From positions 1 through 11,395 of the forward strand of contig CALBLD010000032.1 in the NCBI GenBank assembly GCA_937895775.1: 11,395 bases of DNA. Reading direction: 5' to 3'. Positions 6,117-11,395 of the stretch are shown here, piece by piece; positions within the stretch are counted from its first letter, which is position 1, and every line of letters begins with the position of its first letter. Under the pieces are notes generated by a model. The model worked only from the letters and a program-made list of their open reading frames with translations. It searched no databases and had not been told where the DNA came from. Position numbers and translations under genes: made by a program. The DNA comes from an uncultured Clostridia bacterium (GTDB lineage Bacteria > Bacillota > Clostridia > Oscillospirales > CAG-272).

Positions 6117-6443
6117 TTATTTTGCGAGTGCATTGTCGATCATGGATACTATCTCTTCTTTTTCGCGATAGCCGACCGAACTTGCAACAGGCTCCCCGTT
6201 TCTGAACAGAACAAGCATCGGAATGCTTGAAACTCCGTATTTCAGGGCAAGCTTCATCTGTTCGTCAACATTGACTTTCCCGACCGTAAGCCTGTCAGAC
6301 ATTTCTTCGGCAAGCTCGGCGATCGTCGGCGCGAGCATTTTGCACGGTCCGCACCAGTCCGCGTAAAAATCGACAAGTACAGGCTTCTCCGATCTTTCTA
6401 CCTCCTGTCCGAAATTGGATTCGGTAATTATAAGCTCCTTCAT
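6117..6443 (-). CDS. trxA: Thioredoxin
   Basis: Small cytosolic disulfide reductant of 108 residues, the full usual length. The active site is W30-C31-G32-P33-C34-K35, the buried Asp25 is present, and the cis-proline is Pro75 (SSIPM). It is the second gene of an operon, 30 bases behind the FTR-like gene, with AAAGGA about 11 bases before its ATG. No thioredoxin reductase (trxB) is in the window. The neighbouring Fe-S reductase therefore suggests that this thioredoxin may be reduced by ferredoxin rather than NADPH; this is inference from gene order. Confidence 0.96.
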   Translation of the reverse strand: MKELIITESNFGQEVERSEKPVLVDFYADWCGPCKMLAPTIAELAEEMSDRLTVGKVNVDEQMKLALKYGVSSIPMLVLFRNGEPVASSVGYREKEEIVSMIDNALAK

Positions 6444-6473
6444 ATTGTTTTGCGTCCTTTCTTTGTTTTTGAA

Positions 6474-6677
6474 TCAGTCATCAAGCGATTTATAATAGAG
6501 CAGGCAGTGACAATATCCTTCAAACGTCGGATCGTTTATCTGCTCTCTGAATTCGCGGCACATGCATTTTGTGTCCTCGGTTCGTTCAAGACGACAGGGG
6601 CAATATCCGCCCGTGCGTTTCAGTCCTTCCCGAACCGTCTCCACTACCGCTTGGTTTTTGTTGAATGTTACTTTCAT
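6474..6677 (-). CDS. Ferredoxin-thioredoxin reductase catalytic-chain-like protein
   Basis: This 67-residue protein contains the three Cys-x-Cys pairs of the FTR catalytic chain: CPC (26-28), CMC (38-40) and CHC (56-58). By analogy with the cyanobacterial enzyme, Cys26, Cys38, Cys40 and Cys56 would hold a 4Fe-4S cluster, and Cys28/Cys58 would form the redox-active disulfide next to it. The spacing (9 and 15 residues between pairs) differs from the plant-type 16 and 8, and the chain is much shorter, as in the stand-alone forms of anaerobes. No variable chain is seen. It lies directly upstream of trxA, its likely substrate, under its own promoter. The ribosome site AAAGGGGG is about 14 bases from the ATG, and a mini-ORF overlaps the start. 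Confidence 0.85.
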   Translation of the reverse strand: MKVTFNKNQAVVETVREGLKRTGGYCPCRLERTEDTKCMCREFREQINDPTFEGYCHCLLYYKSLDD

Positions 6678-6703
6678 TTCTGTAATTGTTGCCCCCTTTG
6701 CAT
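6674..6703 (-). other. Possible 9-codon leader ORF overlapping the FTR start (ATGA)
   Basis: An ATG at 6703 begins a 9-codon ORF (MQRGQQLQK) whose TGA shares bases with the ATG of the FTR-like gene as ATGA. AGAGG (6717-6713) is nine bases upstream, better placed than the site in front of the FTR ATG itself. This would allow coupled translation. The ORF is too short to judge by coding signal. Confidence 0.35.
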
Positions 6704-6726
6704 CCTGTTAAACCTCTGCCTTCTGT

Positions 6727-6755
6727 ATTATAGCACGCTTTCGATCGTAAATCAA
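6727..6755 (-). promoter_or_regulatory. Promoter of the FTR-trxA operon
   Basis: On the minus strand, TTGATT (6755-6750), a 17-base spacer, then TATAAT (6732-6727) preceded by TGC (extended -10). The same TTGATT-17-TATAAT design is used for apbE. Predicted leader about 43 bases. Confidence 0.75.
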
Positions 6756-6789
6756 GTCCCAAAGGTGTTTTTGGTTTTTTCGGATATGA

Positions 6790-6848
6790 TGAAATGTTTC
6801 ACCCCACAGTGACTGCTGCATATCATGATATAAAGATTATGATATAAA
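6790..6848 (+). promoter_or_regulatory. Repeat-rich upstream region of the DUF3343 operon
   Basis: Three elements are visible. TGAAATGTTTCA (6790-6801) has five-base inverted arms. ATATCATGATAT (6820-6831) is a perfect 12-bp palindrome. ATGATATAAA occurs twice (6825-6834 and 6839-6848), 14 bases apart, each copy containing TGATATAAA, a candidate extended -10. No good -35 is seen. The region probably holds the promoter, with possible operator sites for an unknown regulator. Confidence 0.4.
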
Positions 6849-6869
6849 ATGTAAAGGATGTAGTAAGCG

Positions 6870-7088
6870 ATGAAAAAAAGTATGCTGACAATGAAATCGA
6901 TGACAACGGCAATTCACGCAACGAAAATACTTGAAGCAAACAAAATAGCGACGGCTGTTGTCAGACTGCCGCCGGAGCTGAGTGTAAACGGCTGCGCATA
7001 CGGTATAGAGGTTGCGCCCGCATATGCCGACCGTGCGGTTCATATATTGCGGGTGTCCGACATATCATACGGAAGACTGATAAAATAA
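6870..7088 (+). CDS. DUF3343 protein, putative sulfur/selenium carrier
   Basis: A 72-residue protein whose body (from about residue 6) matches DUF3343. It has a beta-alpha start, TTAIHATKILEANKI, then RLPPELSVNGCAYGIEV with a single conserved Cys42. The family is annotated as a putative Se/S carrier and is often found beside cysteine desulfurases, as here (31 bases upstream of one). Cys42 is its only cysteine and could carry a persulfide; this is inference. AAAGGA (6853-6858) is 11 bases before the chosen ATG; in-frame ATGs at 6882, 6891 and 6900 are alternatives that would shorten the N-terminus without touching the domain core. Confidence 0.8.
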   Translation: MKKSMLTMKSMTTAIHATKILEANKIATAVVRLPPELSVNGCAYGIEVAPAYADRAVHILRVSDISYGRLIK

Positions 7089-7119
7089 TTATTACCGAAG
7101 ACAGACCGGAGGAGATCTG

Positions 7120-8262
7120 ATGCACTATCTTGATAACGCCGCAACAACATATCCGAAACCGGAGGAGGTATATAGGCAGGCTGAACTCGCTATGCGCCAA
7201 TGCGGGGGAAACCCGGGGCGCGGAATACATCCGCAGGCGCTCGCATCGGTGCGGGCGGTTTTTGATACCCGGGAAAAAATAGCCGATATGTTCGGCGGTA
7301 CTCCGGAAAGGGTGGTTTTCGCCCCTAATGCGACATATGCGCTGAATCTTTCGATAAAGGGACTTTTTGTATGGGACGAGGGTCATATACTCATATCGGA
7401 TATGGAGCATAACAGCGTAAGAAGACCGGTTGAGGCTCTTTGCCGTGAAAGCGGCGGTAAAATACGCTATGATACATTTTCGGTTCGCGGGAGAAACGAG
7501 GATGTGCTTGCGGGTATAAGATCGAAACTGAGACCCGATACAAGGATGGCGGTTGTATGCCACAGGTCGAATGTCGCGCCGATCACTCTGCCGATAAAGG
7601 AGATAGGCAGACTGTGCCATGACAGGGGAATAATATTTGTGGTTGATGCATCGCAGTCGGCAGGCGCACTGCGGATAAATATGCCCGCGTGCAATATCGA
7701 TGCGCTTTGTGCGCCCGGTCATAAGGGACTTTTCGGTCTGATGGGATCCGGGTTCGCACTTTTTTCGGATAAGGTGGATCAGTCGGAAATCAGAACCGTG
7801 ATCGAAGGAGGAAGCGGTCTTGCGTCGGTCGATCCGGGGATGCCGTCCGTACTTCCGGAGCGGCTTGAGGCGGGAACGGTCGCAGTGCCGGTGGTAGCCT
7901 CGCTGTCCGCAGGTATCGACTATGTAAACAGAGTCGGACTTGACAGAATATCCGCTTACGAAAGCGGTCTGCTTTTAAGAGCGCAGGAAATGCTTCTTTC
8001 AATGCGTGATGTCACCGTTTACGGTCCGATAGGCAATGACGGGTCGGCGTTTATGTTCAATGTCGGCTCAAAACCGCCGTCGGAGGTAGCGGCGGCTCTC
8101 GGAGAAAAAGGAATCTGTGTGCGTGCGGGGCTTCATTGCTCTCCGCTTGCTCATAAACTTCTGGCAACTCCGAAGGGAGGTGCCGTGCGGGTGTCCTTTT
8201 CTCCGCTTAACCATCTTTCCGACTGTGAGGCACTGTATAAAGCCGTCCGTGAGGTAAAATAA
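7120..8262 (+). CDS. Cysteine desulfurase family PLP enzyme (class V aminotransferase fold)
   Basis: This 380-residue PLP enzyme should release sulfur (or selenium) from cysteine (selenocysteine) as an enzyme persulfide. The N-terminal LDNAATTYPKP is the class V hallmark. Asp176 (VVDASQSAG) binds the PLP ring nitrogen, Lys202 (PGHKG) forms the Schiff base, and Cys340 in RAGLHCSPLAHK is the sulfur-accepting residue with its family-typical surroundings. It resembles the short SufS/CsdA-like clostridial subfamily rather than IscS or NifS. No scaffold (iscU/sufU), tRNA-thiolation or sel gene is in the window, so the acceptor is probably the DUF3343 protein upstream. GGAGGAG (7108-7114) sits five bases before the ATG. 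The assignment is secure; the substrate is not. Confidence 0.92.
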   Translation: MHYLDNAATTYPKPEEVYRQAELAMRQCGGNPGRGIHPQALASVRAVFDTREKIADMFGGTPERVVFAPNATYALNLSIKGLFVWDEGHILISDMEHNSVRRPVEALCRESGGKIRYDTFSVRGRNEDVLAGIRSKLRPDTRMAVVCHRSNVAPITLPIKEIGRLCHDRGIIFVVDASQSAGALRINMPACNIDALCAPGHKGLFGLMGSGFALFSDKVDQSEIRTVIEGGSGLASVDPGMPSVLPERLEAGTVAVPVVASLSAGIDYVNRVGLDRISAYESGLLLRAQEMLLSMRDVTVYGPIGNDGSAFMFNVGSKPPSEVAAALGEKGICVRAGLHCSPLAHKLLATPKGGAVRVSFSPLNHLSDCEALYKAVREVK

Positions 8263-8267
8263 AAAAA

Positions 8268-8289
8268 TTACCGACAGAAATGTCGGTAA
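8268..8289 (-). terminator. Terminator between the cysteine desulfurase gene and lnt
   Basis: TTACCGACA (8268-8276), loop GAAA, then TGTCGGTAA (8281-8289). Read on the minus strand the stem is followed by seven T, a classic terminator for lnt. On the plus strand a T-run follows after four or five A, so it probably stops the desulfurase transcript less cleanly. Confidence 0.88.
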
Positions 8290-8302
8290 AAATTTTTGTG
8301 TG

Positions 8303-9910
8303 TCAATCCTGTTTTTCGATCTTTTTGCCGCGTTTTATCAGAATAAATTCGGATACCGCTTCATAAAAAACGAAAATAAAAGCAAGCAAAATAATTATGT
8401 TTCCCGTATACGAAAATAAGGTGCGTTCGCTTCTGAAAACAGCAGTGCCGACAACATAGCCTTTCTTGAGCGGCCCAAGCTCGCTTTCGGTGCGTCCGAG
8501 CGGGTCGATTATCGACGAAACTCCGGTGTTTGCCGCACGGAGTATGTACCTGCCCGATTCGACGGCACGCAGCTTTGCATGATCGTTGTGGATGTATACG
8601 GCAGGGGAATCAAGATACCATGAGTCGTTGGTTGACAGAATAATCATCTGCGCACCGTCGGCGACGCTTTGCCTTGTAAGACTATCATAGATCGAGTCAA
8701 AACAGATCAGACGACCGATCTTTCCCCCGTTTGCTTCGGTGATGCATGAACCATTTCCGGGAGTGATCGGATCGCTGAAGAGATTCATGTCGGACAGGAA
8801 CGGAAGAATCTTTGTAAGCAGTGACTCCATCGGCATAAATTCGCCGAACGGCACAAGACGCCGCTTGCTGTACGGGTTCTCCTCAATACTGCCGTCGCTG
8901 TAAAAAGCCACGATCGAGTTGAAGGAGTTTTCGTCCGCATCCTGCGTAAAGGTTCCGACAAAGAGGGTTACCCCACGGCTGACCGCAAAATCGCAGAAAC
9001 GATCCCTGATGTCATTCTCTCCCCACGATAAAAAATCAAAATTTATTGCGGTTTCGGCAAAGACAATCATCGACGCGCCGCTCTCGTCGATTGCCTGTTC
9101 GGCAAGCGCAAGATGCCTGTTGACGATCTCAACGAATTTGTCTTCGGTCGAGTCCGACCATTTGTCGTCCGAGCCGATGTTAGCCTGAATGAGCGCAACT
9201 TTGACCTCTGTCTGATCCTTTTCGGTGTAGGTTCCCATTCTGATAAGACCGAAACCTATGTTTGCACCGATAAGTGCTATTGCGATTATCGGGTACAGCC
9301 TGACGGCAAACGAATCTCTTCCGTATTTGCGGCAGTAAAAGAGAGCAAGTCCGATGCAGGCTCCGGTAAAGGCGGGAATAAACGAAAGAAAGAGCGAGCC
9401 GAAAAGCGAGGCTGACTGCATTGCCGGGATAAAAGACGTTTGCGATATTGCAAGCCTGAGAAAAGGAACCCCTGCCCAAGTGAAATTCTGCAACCACTCA
9501 AATATTATATAGAGACAGGCAAAAAGAAGCGGTGACAGTGAGCGGTGCCTGCATGTGAGCCTGAATAAAGGAGCGATTGCGGCATTCGGAACCGATTGAA
9601 GGAGAGAAAGTCCGAACTGGCAGAAAATAACCGTGAAAAAAGCCGCAACTTTGCCGATTTCCATGAATTCGAGCGGATACATTGCCAGAAAAAACGAGTA
9701 TACCGTAAGACAGTATGACATCGACCAGAGCAGACCGTATGCGTACAACTTGCCGTATGACATTTTTTCATCGGTGAATGTCAGTAAAAAGAAGAAAAAC
9801 GGCGTGACCGAGACGTATGAAAGAGGGTAGAGAAGGTCAATCTGAAGAGTCAGTGCCGTAATGACGCCGCTTGCGGCAATCGCCGCAAAACGTATGAGCC
9901 TTTTTTTCAT
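8303..9910 (-). CDS. lnt: Apolipoprotein N-acyltransferase
   Basis: Membrane enzyme that adds a third acyl chain to the N-terminal Cys of lipoproteins. The 535 residues comprise about seven hydrophobic segments in the first 230 residues, an extracytoplasmic nitrilase-type domain (about 240-500) and a final membrane segment. The nitrilase triad is intact: Glu286 (FAETA), Lys349 (YSKRRLVPFGEF) and Cys403 (GRLICFDS), at positions close to those of E. coli Lnt. The GTG at 9916 would extend it by two residues, but AAAGGA is seven bases before the ATG at 9910 and only one base from the GTG, so 9910 is chosen. The ATG overlaps the stop of the RluA-family gene as ATGA, indicating coupled translation. 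Lnt is better known from diderm bacteria and Actinobacteria than from Firmicutes. Confidence 0.93.
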   Translation of the reverse strand: MKKRLIRFAAIAASGVITALTLQIDLLYPLSYVSVTPFFFFLLTFTDEKMSYGKLYAYGLLWSMSYCLTVYSFFLAMYPLEFMEIGKVAAFFTVIFCQFGLSLLQSVPNAAIAPLFRLTCRHRSLSPLLFACLYIIFEWLQNFTWAGVPFLRLAISQTSFIPAMQSASLFGSLFLSFIPAFTGACIGLALFYCRKYGRDSFAVRLYPIIAIALIGANIGFGLIRMGTYTEKDQTEVKVALIQANIGSDDKWSDSTEDKFVEIVNRHLALAEQAIDESGASMIVFAETAINFDFLSWGENDIRDRFCDFAVSRGVTLFVGTFTQDADENSFNSIVAFYSDGSIEENPYSKRRLVPFGEFMPMESLLTKILPFLSDMNLFSDPITPGNGSCITEANGGKIGRLICFDSIYDSLTRQSVADGAQMIILSTNDSWYLDSPAVYIHNDHAKLRAVESGRYILRAANTGVSSIIDPLGRTESELGPLKKGYVVGTAVFRSERTLFSYTGNIIILLAFIFVFYEAVSEFILIKRGKKIEKQD

Positions 9911-10917
9911 GAGCACGTCCTTTCGTTTGGGCTGTCGTTCGGAATTACGGCATTCGGGAAAAGTCTGAGAAAGGGAAGTTTGTCGGTGTCAACGGTAAAA
10001 CTCTTTCTGTTAAGATATGAAAGTATGCCGCTGTCGCCGGTAAAATCAAAGCACAGCCTGTATGAGCAGAGTGCCTGATGGGAAAAGCCGAGCGCGCGAT
10101 CCTGCCTGTTGACCCCGTATTTGCCGTCACCGAGAAGCGGATGCCCGACCGACGCAAGATGAGCGCGTATCTGATGCGTGCGTCCTGTAATCAGTTCGAC
10201 GCAAAGAAGTGACAGATCGTCTTTTTCGGCAAGAACACGGTAATCGGTTATCATGGTCTTTACGTCTCTGCCCGGATGCCCGGAGTTACAGACGTACACA
10301 CGCTTTTCGGTGCTGTCCTTTCGCATGTAACCGATAAGCCTGTCCGCCTTTTTTTCAAATATCCCGTGGCAGACACAGAGGTAATATTTCTTTATCTCGC
10401 GGTTTCTGACCTTTTCGTTCATTATCCGCAACGCCTCGGCGTTTTTGGCGGCGATCACAATCCCGGCAGTGTTTCTGTCAATGCGGTTGCACAGTGCGGG
10501 CGTAAATGACTGCTCTTTTTCGGGATCATACTCCCCTTTGCGGTAAAGATATGCCTTTATGTGTGAGATCAGAGTGTTGTTTTCGTCTCCGCTTTCATCC
10601 TCGTGAACAACCATCCCCGCGGGCTTGTTGCAAAGGAGAATGTTTTCATCCTCGTAAACAATATCAAGCGACGGATTTATCCGGATGAACGCATTGTCGG
10701 GGCTTTCGTCCGAAAAAAATTCTTCGCTGATGAAAAGCTGGAGAGTATCTCCCTCGGAAAGGATGTATGACGGATCGGAACGCTTGCGGTTGACCTTGAT
10801 CTTCTTGGTTCTGATTGATTTGTACATAAGGGACATCGGAAGGTGCTTTACAGCCTTTGTAAGAAATTTGTCAAGGCGTTGTCCCGCATCGTTTCGCTCT
10901 ATTGTTAATTCTCTCAT
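9907..10917 (-). CDS. RluA-family RNA pseudouridine synthase
   Basis: This 336-residue enzyme converts specific uridines to pseudouridine in ribosomal (or transfer) RNA. An N-terminal S4-like RNA-binding domain (about residues 1-70) precedes the catalytic domain. The catalytic aspartate is Asp147 in CNRIDRNTAG, and the conserved LITGRTHQIRAHL and GHPLLGDGKYG stretches are present; KPAGMVVHE is the usual early motif. The closest functional types are RluC/RluD, but the target base cannot be assigned. A TGAGGT site precedes the ATG by eight bases. It lies 67 bases after murA and overlaps lnt by four bases, so it is probably cotranscribed with both. Confidence 0.94.
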   Translation of the reverse strand: MRELTIERNDAGQRLDKFLTKAVKHLPMSLMYKSIRTKKIKVNRKRSDPSYILSEGDTLQLFISEEFFSDESPDNAFIRINPSLDIVYEDENILLCNKPAGMVVHEDESGDENNTLISHIKAYLYRKGEYDPEKEQSFTPALCNRIDRNTAGIVIAAKNAEALRIMNEKVRNREIKKYYLCVCHGIFEKKADRLIGYMRKDSTEKRVYVCNSGHPGRDVKTMITDYRVLAEKDDLSLLCVELITGRTHQIRAHLASVGHPLLGDGKYGVNRQDRALGFSHQALCSYRLCFDFTGDSGILSYLNRKSFTVDTDKLPFLRLFPNAVIPNDSPNERTCS

Positions 10918-10949
10918 GGTATACTACCTCATTTAAAGATAAAACAGAG

Positions 10950-10978
10950 CAGGCAGACGGGGAAATACCGTCTGCCTG
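10950..10978 (-). terminator. Hairpin between murA and the pseudouridine synthase gene
   Basis: CAGGCAGACGG (10950-10960), a seven-base loop, then CCGTCTGCCTG (10968-10978): an 11-pair perfect stem just after the murA stop. On the minus strand it is followed by GCTCTGTTTTA, a poor U-tract, so it may be a leaky terminator or an mRNA-processing or stability element that sets murA above the downstream genes. Confidence 0.55.
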
Positions 10979-10984
10979 AAAAAT

Positions 10985-11395
10985 TCAGTTTGCTTCCTGA
11001 TATGCATCGGGCGAGGCAACATAGACCTTGCGTATTCTTGCTCCGAGAGCCGAGAGCTTGCCGACAATGTTGTCGTAGCCGCGCTCAATGAGATGAATGT
11101 CGTCAATGTCGGTCGTTCCGTTGACCGAAAGCGCCGCAACGACCATGGCGGCACCGCCTCTCAGATCGACGGCACGTACAGATGCGGCAGTGAGCTTTGC
11201 GGGCGTTCCTCTGATAACGGCAGTTTTTCCGGTGACCTCAACCTGCGCACCCATGCGCCGCAGTTCGTCAATGTATTTGAATCTGTTGTCCCATACCCCT
11301 TCGTTTATCATGCCGACACCTTCCGCCTGACAAAGGAGTGCCCCGAACTGCGGCTGCATATCGGTCGGAAAACCGGGATAGGGAAGTGTTTTTAG
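10985..11395 (-). CDS. murA: UDP-N-acetylglucosamine 1-carboxyvinyltransferase, C-terminal part
   Basis: First committed enzyme of peptidoglycan synthesis, transferring enolpyruvate from PEP to UDP-GlcNAc in the cytosol. Only the last 136 residues (of about 420) lie in the window; the frame is open to the right edge, so the start is outside. Visible family stretches are LPYPGFPTDMQPQ at the visible start, EGVWDNRFKYIDELRRMGA and RAVDLRGGAAMV, the Asp-Leu-Arg region that contacts substrate, then IERGYDNIVGKLSALGA near the C-terminus. The catalytic Cys loop is outside the window. Firmicutes often have two copies (MurA and MurZ/MurA2), and this fragment cannot be assigned between them. Confidence 0.95.
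   Translation of the reverse strand, partial: LKTLPYPGFPTDMQPQFGALLCQAEGVGMINEGVWDNRFKYIDELRRMGAQVEVTGKTAVIRGTPAKLTAASVRAVDLRGGAAMVVAALSVNGTTDIDDIHLIERGYDNIVGKLSALGARIRKVYVASPDAYQEAN

Noticed and set aside
9911..9916. GTG start giving Lnt two more residues
   Set aside because: The ribosome site AAAGGA is only one base from this GTG, but seven bases from the ATG at 9910, which also gives the usual ATGA overlap.

Overview
The window looks like chromosomal housekeeping DNA from an anaerobic, low-to-mid G+C Firmicute of the class Clostridia. The evidence is strong AGGAGG-type ribosome sites, near-consensus sigma-A promoters (several with a TGn extended -10), a clostridial ApbE / NusG-II / Gx-transporter trio, a DUF3343 gene beside a cysteine desulfurase, and a ferredoxin-thioredoxin-reductase-like protein beside thioredoxin. 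No mobile element, CRISPR array, rRNA or tRNA was seen. The species cannot be named from this stretch.

Layout from left to right. (1) 1-574, minus: the 5' two fifths or so of argG (arginine synthesis), with an ArgR-type operator inside its promoter. (2) 769-2709, plus: apbE, a NusG-domain-II protein (EetA-like) and a Gx-family membrane protein (EetB-like), a flavinylation / electron-transfer type operon. (3) 2826-3371, plus: hpt, purine salvage, with its own consensus promoter. It converges on (4) 3413-4036, minus, a cytidylate-kinase-like protein, and the two share a 33-bp perfectly palindromic terminator. (5) 4278-6071, plus: a secreted lipoprotein with a complete transglutaminase-type Cys-His-Asp triad, converging on (6) 6677-6117, minus, an FTR-like Fe-S disulfide reductase followed by trxA. 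(7) 6870-8262, plus: DUF3343 protein and cysteine desulfurase, divergent from the FTR-trxA pair. (8) 11395-8303, minus: the 3' part of murA, an RluA-family pseudouridine synthase and apolipoprotein N-acyltransferase (lnt), the last two overlapping by ATGA.

How the parts may work together. FTR plus thioredoxin forms a plausible ferredoxin-driven thiol-reduction pathway, and the divergent DUF3343 / cysteine desulfurase pair handles sulfur (or selenium), so the 6678-6869 intergenic region may coordinate two thiol/sulfur operons. ApbE attaches FMN to extracytoplasmic proteins; its two partners match genes known from Gram-positive extracellular electron transfer loci, but no FMN-bind substrate or type II NADH dehydrogenase lies in the window. 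Two encoded proteins (ApbE and the transglutaminase protein) carry lipoprotein signals and would be potential clients of the Lnt encoded further right.

No clearly new multi-gene system was found. The most rewarding items are the argG operator/promoter overlap, the incomplete EET-like trio, the FTR-Trx operon with a 9-codon overlapping leader ORF, the mismatched ribosome site of the transglutaminase lipoprotein, and a strong excess of the tetranucleotide TCGG/CCGA.
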